A DNA stretch of 64,000 nt from Pseudoalteromonas sp. DL-6 (GCF_004328665.1 NZ_CP019770.1:62001-126000), one strand, 5' to 3'; numbered from the stretch's first letter, positions 15,821-27,025 are shown. A program made the numbers and translations. The notes: a model not told the origin generated them from the letters alone.

Positions 15821-16453
15821 TTAAAGCCCTATATACTCTTTTATTTGTTTAAGTTGAGCTTTTAGCTCATCAATTTCAGCGAGGAGCTCATTGAGCTCTT
15901 GATTTTTTAATTCGTCTGTAATGGTTTGTGTTGCTACAGGGTCATCGTTCTCTGAAGAAGGAGCTGCAAATAAATGGATATAACGACTATCACGTTTACC
16001 AGACTCACGAGGTAGCTTCTTAACATGGCTATTTTCAATCAATTGTGCAAGCGCTGCTTCAACGTCGTCAACATTGTTAAAATCAGCTAAGCGAGCGCAA
16101 CGGGTTTTTAATTCACCAGGCGTTTGGGCACCTCGCAATAATAATAAACAAATAATAGCGCGTTGTTGTGCGTTAAATTGTAAGTGGCTAAATTGGGTAT
16201 TACAAAAGCGATGGTCGTACTTAGATACGCGGCCACTGAGGCCTTCATCTTCTGTTACTAAGCGCAAGTCGATTAGCTCGGCGATAGTCGCCTGAACTTG
16301 CTGTTGACTTAAGTCGAGCACAGGAGCGCGGTTTGATTTTTGGTTACAGGCATTCGTTAAAGCATTTAATGATAGCGGGTAATGTTCAGGCGTTGTTGTT
16401 TGCTTTTCCAATAAACAGCCAATAACTCTTTGTTGTTCAACTGATAACTGCAT
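15821..16453 (-). CDS. yceH: YceH family (DUF480) protein
   Basis: 210 aa with two winged-helix-like halves. VEQQRVIGCLLEKQTTTPEHYPLSLNAL and NQKSNRAPV are the DUF480 hallmarks, and RAIICLLLLRGAQTPGEL opens the second half. A Glu/Leu-rich coiled-coil end (ELKNQELNELLAEIDELKAQL) closes it. The structure suggests DNA binding but no function is established. Monocistronic. Confidence 0.92.
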   Translation of the reverse strand: MQLSVEQQRVIGCLLEKQTTTPEHYPLSLNALTNACNQKSNRAPVLDLSQQQVQATIAELIDLRLVTEDEGLSGRVSKYDHRFCNTQFSHLQFNAQQRAIICLLLLRGAQTPGELKTRCARLADFNNVDDVEAALAQLIENSHVKKLPRESGKRDSRYIHLFAAPSSENDDPVATQTITDELKNQELNELLAEIDELKAQLKQIKEYIGL

Positions 16454-16494
16454 AATATCCCTTACTTCATCGATTCTATTTTAAGCTTACACTG

Positions 16495-19400
16495 TTATTT
16501 AGCGCTAAGCCATTGTTGCAATTTAGCATGCATAGCGGGGCCATCGAGAGGCTTACTTAAATAGTCATTCATACCAGCGTTTAAGCATTTCTCTTTATCT
16601 CCGTGCATTGCATTAGCCGTTAGAGCAATTATGGGAATGGCTTGATTCTCATGACCCGCTAGACCCTTTCTAATAGCCATGGTTGCTTGGTAACCATCCA
16701 TAATAGGCATTTGGCAATCCATTAAAATAAGTTGATAAGTGTTTGCGGTTGCTTGGTTTAATTTAGTTAGTGCACCCTCGCCATCCTCTGCAATATCAAA
16801 GGTGAGCTCAGCTTGTTTCAATAATGCACAGGCAACCACTTGATTTACTTTGTTATCCTCAACTAACAATACATGGCCTTTCGCTTTTTTCGGGGTATTA
16901 ATCGCAGAGAACTCTACCTCTTTGGGTTGTTCTGCCAGTGTTCCTTTTACCAGCGTGTCATATAAATCAATAGCGGTGAGTGGTTTAAAAATTAAGGCAG
17001 TTTCCTTGTCTCCATAAAATAAACTGCTTTTTGAAGAACTCATTGGAGCCATAATCAAAACGTGGCTTTTCTCTAAAAAATGTTTCAGCTTTTCAGCCTG
17101 AGGGTGTGCTACAGGCTCCAAAAAGCTATTGTCAATAATTGCCACATCTGGGGGCGTTTGTTGATGGTTACTTATATAAGTTTCAACCTCTTCATAGTCA
17201 CATACTGCACTGACATCTGCGCCCCATAGCATTAATTGCTTCTTGGTGATGGTGGCATTCATTTCACTATTATCAACAATCAGGATCCGCTTTGCTTGTA
17301 TATGTTGGCAATCTAAATCAAATGCTTGGTCTATCACTGAGGTAATATTGACTGAAAAAGCAAAGGTGCTGCCTTCATTGGGTAAACTATTTACACTTAC
17401 TTCGCCTCCCATGAGTTCGCACAGCTGCTTAACTATTGCCAAACCTAAACCAGTGCCGCCATATTGGCGCGTTGTTGATGCATCAGCTTGAGTAAAAGAG
17501 TCAAATAACTGTTTTTGCTTATCTAAACTAATACCAATGCCGGTATCAATAATCGCGCACTCTAAAGTTGTATTGTCGAGAGTTTTTTCTATGGTGGCGG
17601 TTACCAGTACTTGTCCGTTTTGAGTGAATTTCACGGCATTGGCAATCAAGTTATTTAAAATTTGTCTTAATCTATTTGGATCACACACAATCTCACTGGT
17701 GCTTACATGCGTAGTATCTAAAATTAATTGGGTGTTATTACTTTCGGCCTTGAGCGCAAACGACTCAACAATTTCGCCGAGTAATTTGGGTAGATTAAAT
17801 TGAATGTTTTCTATGTCTAACTTACCAGCTTCTATTTTAGAAAAGTCTAAAATATCATTAATAATTCCCAACAGAGATTCCGCTGACGATTGAGCCAGTT
17901 TGATATGGTGACGTTGCTGCTGATCAAGCGAGGTCGTTTGAATAAGGTTAAGCATACCTAACACCCCATTCATCGGGGTACGAATTTCATGACTCATGCT
18001 AGCTAAAAACTCACTTTTAGCAATCACAGCTTGTTCTGCGGCTTCTTTTGCTTTGACTAATTCTGCTTCAGTCTCTATGCGTTGTTCACTAGAGTGAAGG
18101 CTTCCTATTAATGCCCCGATGGCAATTAAAAAACCTTCTTCGTTTTGCGTCCATGCTCTAACGGTTGCTTGCTCTGCGCACACCACACCTATAGAGCCGC
18201 TGCCCGCAGGGATCATCACACAGAGCATTGCTTTAATGGATGATGGCTTTAGGTAGCTTTTTGCTATGGGGGCGAGGCAAGCTTGTTGCTGAGCGTTCTG
18301 GGCGCTAAAAACGGCTTTGTTCTCTAAGCTGGTAAAAAAATCAGGGATGTCTTGCTGGCGCCAAGGGGTATTGTTATTACTGTTATTTTGGCTATAGCTC
18401 GCGATAGGAGTAAGCTGAGTTTTATGTTTATCAAACAAGCGAATGCTCACAGTATTCACTTTAAGTGCACGACACACCGCACGAGTTATAAGCTCTTTTG
18501 ATTCGCTTAATTTGCCATTTAATATGTGATCGCTAATAGTTAGCGATGCTAAGGTTTCGTTAAAGCGAGCTATTTTTTGATCTTCTATTGCTACTTTTTT
18601 ACGGGCATCTATATTTTGTAATGAGCCGAATATTCTAATACAACGCCCATTTTTATGCTCTGCTTCTCCATGTATTAGCGCCCAAATCACTTCGCCTTTG
18701 GCATTAATAACTTCTAGTTCGGCTTCGTAACTTTCACCATATTTAACCGCCCTAGTAATTAGTTCAGCTGCCTTATCTCTGCTTTTACCTTCTTTAAAAT
18801 AATATAAATCGGATGACCATTTAGGTTGCTCATCTAAAGGGTATTCAAATATCTTTTTGGTCATGTCTGACCAAAACACCTGTTTTTTTTCTAAATTAAA
18901 TGACCATGCACCCACTTGCGCTAGGTTACTCATTACCTCGAGCATTTTTTCGTTTTCGTGTTCTCTATTGAGCATTTTTAAAAACAATAAAAATGCAAAA
19001 ATAAGTAAACTCAAAATAACGATGATAACGATACGTAATGGCCAGATAGACGATGATGCCGGTTGCCAGCCGGTTTTTGGCACCACATAGAGCTGCCAAG
19101 CTCCGCCTTGGAAGTTTAGGCTAAACTCAAGCGGATTTTGGCTGGTAATTGTTGGGTCGCCAAAGAAAAACTCACCTTGTTTACCTAGCCCGTTGCGTCC
19201 TTGAATAGCAACAGTGTATTTTTTTTGTAATTCAAAAATCCCTGCGTTGCTATAGACTTTCTCTATATCGAGCACTACAGAAAGCAGCCCCCAAAAAGAC
19301 TGGTCTTCAGGCAAATACACTGGCACTCGTGCAATCAAAGCCTCACTGCCTTGAACTAACATGAGCGGCCCAGCCATTACAATGGTATTAGTATCACGTG

Positions 19401-19830
19401 CTTTAATGGCATCATCACGTTGTGACTTATTTTCTAAAAAATTGAGTCCAATGGCTTTTTCATTCCCTTTAAGCGGGTAGGTCATTGTGATGACCATACC
19501 TGGTGCAGCACCAATATTGCGAAGTTCGTCAGAGGTATTAAACAGCGGAGCGGCAATTTGCCCAAAACGTGTTTGGCTCAAATTAGGCTCGGCAGCAACG
19601 GCTACAGCCAAACCACGTATTAACTGAATATTCGAGACTAAAGTAGCTTCAAGCTGGGCTCTGTAGGTGCTTACTTGAGAAAGTACTTGTAAACGGTAAG
19701 CATCTTTTGCACGATTATAGTTCAGCCGATCAAGCACTAAGCTTGTTATTACAATTAAACTGATTGCAAATAAAAAGGTAAGTTTAAGATTATAAACAGA
19801 TGTGCGTTTACTTTTACGCTGTTGCCACAT
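16495..19830 (-). CDS. Hybrid sensor histidine kinase (CHASE-type sensor, PAS, GAF, HisKA, HATPase, two receivers)
   Basis: 1111 aa. A membrane helix (~13-34), a periplasmic CHASE-like domain (~50-255, [17 protein letters not shown]) and a second helix (~262-284). Then a PAS domain (~295-410), a GAF domain (~430-575), HisKA with phospho-acceptor His614 ([12 protein letters not shown]), and HATPase ([16 protein letters not shown]). Two receivers follow. The first (~840-950) is degenerate. The second (~970-1090) is complete with Asp1038 ([11 protein letters not shown]) and Lys in DYLSKPL. No Hpt domain or response regulator is encoded nearby, so the partner is elsewhere. Signal unknown. Confidence 0.9.
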   Translation of the reverse strand: MWQQRKSKRTSVYNLKLTFLFAISLIVITSLVLDRLNYNRAKDAYRLQVLSQVSTYRAQLEATLVSNIQLIRGLAVAVAAEPNLSQTRFGQIAAPLFNTSDELRNIGAAPGMVITMTYPLKGNEKAIGLNFLENKSQRDDAIKARDTNTIVMAGPLMLVQGSEALIARVPVYLPEDQSFWGLLSVVLDIEKVYSNAGIFELQKKYTVAIQGRNGLGKQGEFFFGDPTITSQNPLEFSLNFQGGAWQLYVVPKTGWQPASSSIWPLRIVIIVILSLLIFAFLLFLKMLNREHENEKMLEVMSNLAQVGAWSFNLEKKQVFWSDMTKKIFEYPLDEQPKWSSDLYYFKEGKSRDKAAELITRAVKYGESYEAELEVINAKGEVIWALIHGEAEHKNGRCIRIFGSLQNIDARKKVAIEDQKIARFNETLASLTISDHILNGKLSESKELITRAVCRALKVNTVSIRLFDKHKTQLTPIASYSQNNSNNNTPWRQQDIPDFFTSLENKAVFSAQNAQQQACLAPIAKSYLKPSSIKAMLCVMIPAGSGSIGVVCAEQATVRAWTQNEEGFLIAIGALIGSLHSSEQRIETEAELVKAKEAAEQAVIAKSEFLASMSHEIRTPMNGVLGMLNLIQTTSLDQQQRHHIKLAQSSAESLLGIINDILDFSKIEAGKLDIENIQFNLPKLLGEIVESFALKAESNNTQLILDTTHVSTSEIVCDPNRLRQILNNLIANAVKFTQNGQVLVTATIEKTLDNTTLECAIIDTGIGISLDKQKQLFDSFTQADASTTRQYGGTGLGLAIVKQLCELMGGEVSVNSLPNEGSTFAFSVNITSVIDQAFDLDCQHIQAKRILIVDNSEMNATITKKQLMLWGADVSAVCDYEEVETYISNHQQTPPDVAIIDNSFLEPVAHPQAEKLKHFLEKSHVLIMAPMSSSKSSLFYGDKETALIFKPLTAIDLYDTLVKGTLAEQPKEVEFSAINTPKKAKGHVLLVEDNKVNQVVACALLKQAELTFDIAEDGEGALTKLNQATANTYQLILMDCQMPIMDGYQATMAIRKGLAGHENQAIPIIALTANAMHGDKEKCLNAGMNDYLSKPLDGPAMHAKLQQWLSAK

Positions 19831-19890
19831 AGGGTGTAATTAAATTGTTAATATAGAAAGCTTAACTATAGCTAATTAACACCAGAAACA

Positions 19891-19920
19891 AAAATGGCGC
19901 AGTGAAATATGCGCCATTTT
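19891..19920 (-). terminator. Terminator of ycaO
   Basis: 11-bp stem AAAATGGCGCA/TGCGCCATTTT (19891-19901/19910-19920), with a U-run on the minus strand. Confidence 0.8.
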
Positions 19921-19947
19921 CTTTTTAACTTTAAACAAGCTCAGATA

Positions 19948-21708
19948 TTATGAATCACTGACTTCTCGTGCCCAATGCTGCTGTTTCGCAACATGTAACT
20001 TACGGTAGCCATCCAGTAATGCGGCATGCTTTTTAAAGCCTTCAAGCGATAAACCTGGGAAGGTTAAGCCGTTAAAGCGTGTACGACCTTCTGCAATCTC
20101 AATCGCTAGGGTTACATTGTTAGCGCCAAACATAAGCCCTAAAGCGTCTTGGTAGCTTGCATACTCACGTTCGTCATCATATTTAATTTCAAGGATTGCT
20201 TTTAAACAACGGAAATGACGCATCGCATCTTCATTAACTTGGCCGGTATGTAAAATCCAGTCAACCCAATCAATCGCTTCTTCGCTACCTGCCGCTAAGC
20301 AAAGGTGCGCTTTCAGTTCACCAATGCGTAGGGTATGCCAAGGCGTGTCAGCATCGGTTGCTAAGCCAATAAATTCAGCTGCGCGAATAATATCGCTGTG
20401 GCCAGCTTCTTCTAAGCTATCGTAAATTTCCATCAGTTGCTCAGTGTCATACTGATCTAGTGATAGGAAGGTTTCACGGAATTTAGCCCCTTCGTTATTA
20501 TTACGCCAAATAAGCTCATCTACCGGATAAATATCAGACATGCCAGGCACTAAAATACGACATGCATACACATTTAAATGGGTGTAATCCATGATGTAGA
20601 TATCATGGCCCATGCTGTGAATTAAATCAGTACAGAAGTTATATTCTTGCTCAGTTGAGCCACTAAAGTCCCAATGTACAAATTCAAAGTCAGCTTCAGA
20701 ACGGAAAAAGTCATGTGAAATTAAACCGCTTGAATCAATAAAGTGCAGTTCAATGTTTTCAGGTGTGGCCACTTCGTCGTTGTCAAAAGTAGCAGGTTGG
20801 AATACGTCTAGTTGATCTAGGCGACGACCTTGCAGTAATTCGGTAACGGTACGCTCTAGCGCTACTTCAAATGAAGGGTGAGCACCAAAAGAAGCAAATA
20901 CAGAGCCATCTACTGGGTTGATTAGCGTAACACTCATTACAGGGTATTTACCGCCAAGTGAGGCATCCGCAATACGCAAATGGAAACCATGGCTACGAAG
21001 TTCTTCACAGGCTTCATGAATTTTAGGGTATTGTTTTACTATTTCTTCAGGCACGATAGGTAAGCTAATGCCTTCGGCAATAATACGGTTTTTAATAGCG
21101 CGTTCAAATACCTCAGATAACCCCTGTACACGGGCTTCAAATTTAGTATTACCAGCACTCATACCATTGGATACAAAAATATTACCAATCACGTTCACCG
21201 GAATATAAATTTCTTGGCCGTCGCGCTGGCGAGTATAAGGTACAGTACAAATACCACGTTCAAAATTGCCAGAATTAAAGTCATAAAGGTGTGAAGCGGT
21301 TAATTCACGCTCTGGGTCGAAGTAATCCCATAAGCTCTGATCCATAATCCCTTGTGGTACTTCATCTTCTGCTACTTTAAACCATTTTTCGTTCGGATAA
21401 TGGGTAAAGTCACCATTGGCAAATTCTTCACCTAAGTAAAAATCAGCAAAAAAGTAGTTACAGCTTAAGCGCTCAAAATATTCACCTAACGCAGAAGCGA
21501 TAGAGGCTTTATCAGTGGCACCTTTACCGTTAGTAAACATCACACCACAGTCGCTATCTTTTATATGAACTGAATAACAGTTTGCTACAGGGTTAAGCCA
21601 TAGCGCTTCTTCAATATTAATATTTAGCGCTTTTAGCTTGTTTTGCATGGTAGAGATAGACGACTCTAAATCGCGGTCTTTACCTTTAATAAATGTTTTT
21701 TCAGTCAT
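19948..21708 (-). CDS. ycaO: YcaO, 30S ribosomal protein S12 methylthiotransferase accessory factor
   Basis: 586 aa from ATG at 21708, the same length as E. coli YcaO; the frame extends ten codons upstream without reason. YcaO uses ATP and is reported to assist RimO in beta-methylthiolation of S12. MFTNGKGATDKASIASALGEYFERLSC carries part of the ATP-binding core. The C-terminal ~180 residues form the extra helical domain found in the E. coli type. No peptide precursor or rimO is next to it, which argues against a peptide-modifying YcaO. Confidence 0.92.
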   Translation of the reverse strand: MTEKTFIKGKDRDLESSISTMQNKLKALNINIEEALWLNPVANCYSVHIKDSDCGVMFTNGKGATDKASIASALGEYFERLSCNYFFADFYLGEEFANGDFTHYPNEKWFKVAEDEVPQGIMDQSLWDYFDPERELTASHLYDFNSGNFERGICTVPYTRQRDGQEIYIPVNVIGNIFVSNGMSAGNTKFEARVQGLSEVFERAIKNRIIAEGISLPIVPEEIVKQYPKIHEACEELRSHGFHLRIADASLGGKYPVMSVTLINPVDGSVFASFGAHPSFEVALERTVTELLQGRRLDQLDVFQPATFDNDEVATPENIELHFIDSSGLISHDFFRSEADFEFVHWDFSGSTEQEYNFCTDLIHSMGHDIYIMDYTHLNVYACRILVPGMSDIYPVDELIWRNNNEGAKFRETFLSLDQYDTEQLMEIYDSLEEAGHSDIIRAAEFIGLATDADTPWHTLRIGELKAHLCLAAGSEEAIDWVDWILHTGQVNEDAMRHFRCLKAILEIKYDDEREYASYQDALGLMFGANNVTLAIEIAEGRTRFNGLTFPGLSLEGFKKHAALLDGYRKLHVAKQQHWAREVSDS

Positions 21709-21864
21709 TTTGATCTCAACTAGGTCTGCACAATACATGAACTGTGTATTATCGTGGATTTTGATGTTTATTTCACCCTTTACCCGCTTTTCGTAGCGTT
21801 TTTAATAGAACGATTATGAATATATGCTAATAATAGTTTATTGAAATAGTTGAAGGGTATGTTT

Positions 21865-24153
21865 ATGTTTAAAGTAATCAAGCGGTTGCTATTGGTTGTT
21901 GTGGTTTTAGCGCTCGCTGGTACTGCCATTGTTTACGGCGTTTTGACCTTAAGTTTACCTACCCTTGATGGTAAAGGTCGAAGCGATGCGGTGACACAGC
22001 CTGTTAAAGTTGCTCGAGATACCCTTGGCCAAGCTGTTATTACTGCAGCAACTCGCCACGAAGCTGCCTATGGCTTAGGTTATGCCCACGGGCAAGACCG
22101 CTTTTTTCAAATGGATTTACTTAGACGTAATGCCGCTGGTGAGCTCAGTGAGTTATTTGGTAAAGCTGCGCTTGCTCTTGATAAAAAAATGCGCTTTCAT
22201 CAATTACGTAAACGTAGCCAAGCTATTTTAAAAACTCTCCCTGAAGCCGATAAGCAACTACTAAAAAGTTATGCTCAAGGAGTAAACGAAGGACTTGCGC
22301 AAGTAGGGTACCCAAGCTTTGAATACTTACTCACAGGGGCTGAGCAACAGCCATGGCAAAGTGAAGATAGTCTGTTAGTTATTTTTAGCATGTACCTAGA
22401 CTTACAAACCGCCACCTTTGAACGCGACCAAGCTTTAATTCAAATACAGCAGCAATACGGCGCAAAAATGGTTGAATTTTTAACTCAACCAAGCCAATAC
22501 CAAGCAGCATTAGATGGCAGTGTTTTAACACCTTATACCCAAACTATACCCCAGTTACCAACGCAGTCATTAGCGGCGATTAAAACTATTACCGCTAATT
22601 TAGAAGTAGGCAGTAATAACTGGGCAGTAACCGCAGACTTAACTAATACCCAAGCTGCGATGCTTTCAGATGATATGCATTTATCAATGGCGGTGCCGGT
22701 TATTTGGTATCGCGCACAACTTAATTACACCCATGACAATCAAGCTTATCAAGTAACCGGTGTTTCGTTACCAGGGGCGCCTGCCATTGTGGTTGGCAGT
22801 AATAATAAAATTGCATGGGGATTTACTAATGGTTATATAGATACAGCCGACTGGGTGGCATTAACTGATAGCAGTAAAACGTGGCAAGTAAATGAAGTGA
22901 TTGCCTTACCTAATGGCAACAGTGAAACCTATCCATTAACGCTAAGCGAGTATGGCCCTGTTAAATACATCAACAATCAGCCTTATGCATTAAGTTGGGC
23001 AGCGCATCAGCCGTATGCCGTTGATATGCAATTGTTGCAGCTTGAGCAGGCTGAAACAGTGGATGATGCCCTTAACATTGCAAGTAACGTGGGTATTCCA
23101 GTACAAAACTTAATGGTGGTAGATAGCCAAGGCAGTGCCGCTTGGAAACACATGGGTGGTATTCCTGCGCGAACAGCACCCAGTGAGTTAGCCATTAATG
23201 AAAATGAGTATTCAGCAACTTGGCAGCAAAATGAAGTTATTCGCCCGTTTGTTAAAAACCCTCAGAGTGGGCGCCTATGGACAGGGAATTCGCGAGTGGT
23301 TTCTGCTGAGGATAATGCACGTTTTGGTAATGGCGGCTATGCGCTTGGAGCCCGTGCAACGCAAATTCGCGATAGGCTATTTGAAAAACAACGCTTTAAT
23401 GAAAGTGATTTTTATCAGTTGCAGTTAGATAACCAAGCACGATTTTTAATGCCTTGGCATGCCTTATTGCTTGAGCAGTTAAAAAAGCAGCCCGCGCGTT
23501 ATAAAGATCACATAAATGCCCTCGAAAACTGGCAGCAATGCGCTTGCCCGCAATCAATAGGGTATACCTTAGTAAAGACGTATCGTGATGAATTGATAAA
23601 TATTTTATTTAGCAGTATTGAGACAACACTCAACCAGCAAGATGGCACATTAAAATATGTGAAACGTGATTTAGAGCCCGCTGTTTGGCAGTTAATAAAG
23701 GCGCAGCCAACAAGTTGGGTTAATCCGCAGTTTACTAATTGGGAGCAACAATTACAGGGAGCCTTTGAGCAAACACTCACACAGTTAACAGCAAAGTTTG
23801 GTAGTAACATGCAAAATTGGCAATGGGGTAAAGTAAACGAATTAACAATTGAACACCCATTTGCTAAACAAATACCGATACTGAGTAAGTTACTTAACAT
23901 GCCAACAGCGCCGGGGTTTGGCGATAGTTATATGCCAGCGGTGCAAAAACGCGGTTTTGGTGCATCACAGCGATTTATTGCCCAACCTGGACATTTAGAA
24001 AGTGCTATTTTAACTGTGCCAGGTGGGCAATCAGGTCACCCACTTTCTGAATTTTATCGAGCTGGTTTTGATGAATATGTAGAAGGAAAGCACACCCCAT
24101 TGTTACCGCAAACATTCATGCATCAAATTGAAATAGTGCCGATGAGCGACTAG
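21865..24153 (+). CDS. Penicillin acylase family protein (Ntn hydrolase, S45)
   Basis: 762 aa from ATG at 21865, with GAAGGG seven bases upstream; TTG at 21850 and ATG at 21859 are poorer starts. An N-terminal hydrophobic segment exports or anchors it. The alpha chain has YGLGYAHGQDRFFQMDLLRRNAAGELSE split over ~70-105. Self-cleavage is expected before Ser250 (VGSNNWAV), the N-terminal nucleophile of the beta chain. Family members hydrolyse acyl amides such as acyl-homoserine lactones or penicillins; the substrate here cannot be told. Confidence 0.92.
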   Translation: MFKVIKRLLLVVVVLALAGTAIVYGVLTLSLPTLDGKGRSDAVTQPVKVARDTLGQAVITAATRHEAAYGLGYAHGQDRFFQMDLLRRNAAGELSELFGKAALALDKKMRFHQLRKRSQAILKTLPEADKQLLKSYAQGVNEGLAQVGYPSFEYLLTGAEQQPWQSEDSLLVIFSMYLDLQTATFERDQALIQIQQQYGAKMVEFLTQPSQYQAALDGSVLTPYTQTIPQLPTQSLAAIKTITANLEVGSNNWAVTADLTNTQAAMLSDDMHLSMAVPVIWYRAQLNYTHDNQAYQVTGVSLPGAPAIVVGSNNKIAWGFTNGYIDTADWVALTDSSKTWQVNEVIALPNGNSETYPLTLSEYGPVKYINNQPYALSWAAHQPYAVDMQLLQLEQAETVDDALNIASNVGIPVQNLMVVDSQGSAAWKHMGGIPARTAPSELAINENEYSATWQQNEVIRPFVKNPQSGRLWTGNSRVVSAEDNARFGNGGYALGARATQIRDRLFEKQRFNESDFYQLQLDNQARFLMPWHALLLEQLKKQPARYKDHINALENWQQCACPQSIGYTLVKTYRDELINILFSSIETTLNQQDGTLKYVKRDLEPAVWQLIKAQPTSWVNPQFTNWEQQLQGAFEQTLTQLTAKFGSNMQNWQWGKVNELTIEHPFAKQIPILSKLLNMPTAPGFGDSYMPAVQKRGFGASQRFIAQPGHLESAILTVPGGQSGHPLSEFYRAGFDEYVEGKHTPLLPQTFMHQIEIVPMSD

Positions 24154-24228
24154 CTTTGGATGCAGAGTGAGCTAAATAAGTCGCTACCACGTTTTATAAC
24201 CATGATTATTAATTATAGGGTTACAACA

Positions 24229-25077
24229 ATGAAAAAATTACTACCGGCATTAATAACGACTTTACTACTAAGTAACTACGCGGCAGCGGATGACAACCCA
24301 GTTTCAGCTAAGCAACTGAGCGAGCATGTATACGTCCTGTACGGACAAGGCGGTAACATTGCCGCCAGCGTAGGGGATGATGGTATATATATCATTGATG
24401 ATCAGTTTGCCAAACTCTCAGACGATATTAAAAAAACCATTAGCGATTTAAAACCCGGCAGTGCTGAGTTTGTAATTAACACCCACCATCATGGCGATCA
24501 CACCGGGGGTAACGAAAATTTTGCTAAAGCCGGTGCTCATGTTATTGCCCACAATAATGTACATAAACGCTTAAAAGAAAAACATGGCGAAGGGTCTGAT
24601 TACCTACCACGGATTAGTTTTGGTCATGATTTAACACTGCACTTTAATAATGAGCAAGCGCATGTTGTGCATTATCAACATGCCCATACCGATGGCGATG
24701 CGGTGATTTTTTTCAATAATGATAATATTGTGCACATGGGAGACATTTATTTTAACTTTGGAAGCCTCCCGTTTGTTGATGTAGACAGTGGTGGCAGTGT
24801 TGACGGTGTATTAGCGGCGGTTGATGATGTTATTAATCAGATTGATGATAAAACCCAAGTTATTCCCGGTCATGGCCCACTAAGTGACCGTTCAGGACTG
24901 ATAACGTATCGTAAGCTGGTGCAAAAAGCGAAAGATGTTATGCTAAAAGCAATGCAAAATGACGCCAGTTTAGAGCAGGTACTTAAAGCAGATCCATTGT
25001 CAGAACTTGGCCTTGAATATGCTAATTGGTTACCTAAAGAGCGGGTAACCACACTTTTTTATCGCAGTTTAAAGTAG
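24229..25077 (+). CDS. Secreted metallo-beta-lactamase-fold hydrolase
   Basis: 282 aa from ATG at 24229, where a signal peptide begins (MKKLLPALITTLLLSNYAAA). Zinc motif HHHGDH gives His86, His88, Asp90 and His91. His in HAHTDGDAVIF and IPGHGP are the further ligands. It lies 75 bases after the acylase and may share its transcript. The sequence resembles periplasmic MBL hydrolases of marine bacteria rather than a clear antibiotic-resistance enzyme. Substrate unknown. Confidence 0.88.
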   Translation: MKKLLPALITTLLLSNYAAADDNPVSAKQLSEHVYVLYGQGGNIAASVGDDGIYIIDDQFAKLSDDIKKTISDLKPGSAEFVINTHHHGDHTGGNENFAKAGAHVIAHNNVHKRLKEKHGEGSDYLPRISFGHDLTLHFNNEQAHVVHYQHAHTDGDAVIFFNNDNIVHMGDIYFNFGSLPFVDVDSGGSVDGVLAAVDDVINQIDDKTQVIPGHGPLSDRSGLITYRKLVQKAKDVMLKAMQNDASLEQVLKADPLSELGLEYANWLPKERVTTLFYRSLK

Positions 25078-25110
25078 CGCAAAGCGCGAATAAAAACGCA
25101 TAAACCTAAT

Positions 25111-25134
25111 AAAGCTGAGCATGTGTTCAGCTTT
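25111..25134 (+). terminator. Terminator after the metallo-hydrolase gene
   Basis: Stem AAAGCTGA/TCAGCTTT (25111-25118/25127-25134), followed by T-rich DNA. Confidence 0.75.
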
Positions 25135-25165
25135 TTTGATTCTTACATGCCCCAAGGAGTTGCGT

Positions 25166-26698
25166 ATGTCGGCAGAAAAAACCCATCTTGAAATTTGTAA
25201 CTTAACCCGAGAACAATACCCACAAATTAAAACCTTGATGGACGAAGCTTACCCCGACCTAGGCGGAGCATGGCCAAGCCATACTATTTTTAGACTCATC
25301 GATCAGTTCCCTGAAGGGCAAATCGGTATTGTGGATGACGGCGTGCTGGTGGGTTTAGCGCTGAGTGTACAGGTAGATTATGCGCGTTTTTCAAACCCGC
25401 ATACCTATGAAGATATTGCCGATGGCCACGACCGTGTATTTAGCGATACCACAGGAGATGCTTTATACGGCTTGGATGTTGCCATTAGTGAGCAATACCG
25501 AGGCATGCGTTTAGGGCGCCGTTTATATGATGCGCGAAAAGAATTGTGTCGCCAGTATAACTTACGCGCTATTTTAGCGGGTGGGCGTATTCCGCGTTAT
25601 TACAATCACAGCAGTGAAATGACCCCGATGGAATACATTGCTAAGGTCGATCAAAAAGAGCTGTATGACCCCATACTCAGTTTTCAATTAGCCAATGACT
25701 TTCAGGTTAAACGATTATTAAAAAAATACTTACCTGAAGATCAGGAGTCGGTCGGTTATGCCACATTACTTGAGTGGAATAACATTATGTATGAGCCAAC
25801 CGACACCGTTATTGAGTCAACTAAATCAATCGTGCGCGTAGGAGCTGTGCAATGGCAAATGCGCTGTGTTGAATCGGTTGAAGAAATGCTTAAGCAAGTT
25901 GAATACTTTGTTGATACGGTATCTGATTACAAAAGCGATTTTATTTTATTCCCTGAGTTTTTTAATGCGCCACTGATGGGATTAACTGAACAAAGTAATC
26001 AAACCGAGGCAATTCGGTATTTAGCCGAATACACAGAGACCTTTAAAAACGCCATGTCGCGTATGGCGATAGAATACAACGCCAACATTATTACCGGCTC
26101 AATGCCGCTTGCCGAAGACGATAAAATATATAACGTTAGTTATTTATGCCATCGCAGCGGTAAAATAGACGAGCAACGTAAAATTCATATTACCCCGCAT
26201 GAACAAAATGATTGGGTGATCCAAGGCGGTGATAAAATTGCTGTATTCGATACAGATGCAGGCCGTGTAGGTATTCAAATTTGTTATGATGTCGAATTTC
26301 CTGAGTTGTCACGTATTTTGGCCACCCAAGGTTTGGATATTTTATTTGTGCCATTTTGGACTGACACTAAAAATAGTTACTTGCGTGTACGCCATTGTGC
26401 CCAAGCACGTGCCATTGAAAACGAATGTTATGTGGTTATTGCAGGCTCTGTGGGTAACTTACCTGAAGTAGAAAGCTTAGATGTGCAGTTTTCACAGTCG
26501 GCAGTACTAACCCCATCGGACTTTTCATTTCCGCACGATGCCACACTAAATGAAGCCACCACCAATACAGAAATGTTATTATTTAGCGACTTAGATATGG
26601 ATAAGTTAAAAATTCTTCACAGTGAAGGGACAGTGCGTAACTTAAAAGATCGCCGTCACGATTTGTATGAAGTGATATTGAAAAAGAGAGATGTTTAA
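25166..26698 (+). CDS. Fusion of GNAT acetyltransferase and carbon-nitrogen hydrolase (nitrilase)
   Basis: 510 aa from ATG at 25166 (AAGGAG upstream); the frame reaches back to 25121 through the preceding terminator and that part is not coding. N-terminal GNAT domain (~1-205; acetyl-CoA loop EQYRGMRLGRRLYDARKEL). C-terminal nitrilase domain (~220-510) with the catalytic set Glu264 (FPEFF), Lys339 (RKIHITPHE) and Cys373 (QICYDVEFPE). The fused architecture is conserved in many bacteria, but the substrate is not known. The stop overlaps the next start (TAATG). Confidence 0.93.
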   Translation: MSAEKTHLEICNLTREQYPQIKTLMDEAYPDLGGAWPSHTIFRLIDQFPEGQIGIVDDGVLVGLALSVQVDYARFSNPHTYEDIADGHDRVFSDTTGDALYGLDVAISEQYRGMRLGRRLYDARKELCRQYNLRAILAGGRIPRYYNHSSEMTPMEYIAKVDQKELYDPILSFQLANDFQVKRLLKKYLPEDQESVGYATLLEWNNIMYEPTDTVIESTKSIVRVGAVQWQMRCVESVEEMLKQVEYFVDTVSDYKSDFILFPEFFNAPLMGLTEQSNQTEAIRYLAEYTETFKNAMSRMAIEYNANIITGSMPLAEDDKIYNVSYLCHRSGKIDEQRKIHITPHEQNDWVIQGGDKIAVFDTDAGRVGIQICYDVEFPELSRILATQGLDILFVPFWTDTKNSYLRVRHCAQARAIENECYVVIAGSVGNLPEVESLDVQFSQSAVLTPSDFSFPHDATLNEATTNTEMLLFSDLDMDKLKILHSEGTVRNLKDRRHDLYEVILKKRDV

Positions 26699-27015
26699 TG
26701 GCGTGGATGTATTTAATTATTGCTGGGTTACTTGAGATTGGTTGGCCTATAGGGTTAAAAATCTCTCAAACCCCTGAAACTCGTTGGCAGGGTATAGCAG
26801 TTGCCGTTGCATTTATGGTCGCGAGTGGCTTTATGCTGTGGTTAGCGCAAAAGCAAATATCTATGGGTACGTCATATGCGGTGTGGACAGGTATTGGGGC
26901 CGCTGGTACGTTTTTAGTGGGTATATTATTTTACGGTGATGCCGCTACGTTTGGTCGTATTGCTGGTGTGTTAATGATTATTTGTGGTGTGATCACCCTA
27001 AAAATTAGTCATTAG
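26698..27015 (+). CDS. Small multidrug resistance protein, SugE/Gdx subtype
   Basis: 105 aa with four helices and the essential Glu13 in AGLLEIGW. GTSYAVWTGIGAAGTF and the opening MAWMYLIIAGLLE resemble SugE/Gdx guanidinium exporters more than EmrE. The start ATG overlaps the stop of the nitrilase-fusion gene, so the two are coupled. An amidine- or guanidine-related role for the pair is possible but is inference. No guanidine riboswitch is visible upstream. Confidence 0.88.
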   Translation: MAWMYLIIAGLLEIGWPIGLKISQTPETRWQGIAVAVAFMVASGFMLWLAQKQISMGTSYAVWTGIGAAGTFLVGILFYGDAATFGRIAGVLMIICGVITLKISH

Positions 27016-27025
27016 TTATTAAAAA

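Noticed and set aside
19948-21708. YcaO as part of a RiPP (azole/thioamide) cluster
   Set aside because: Length and C-terminal domain match the E. coli YcaO type; no precursor peptide, dehydrogenase or transporter lies nearby.
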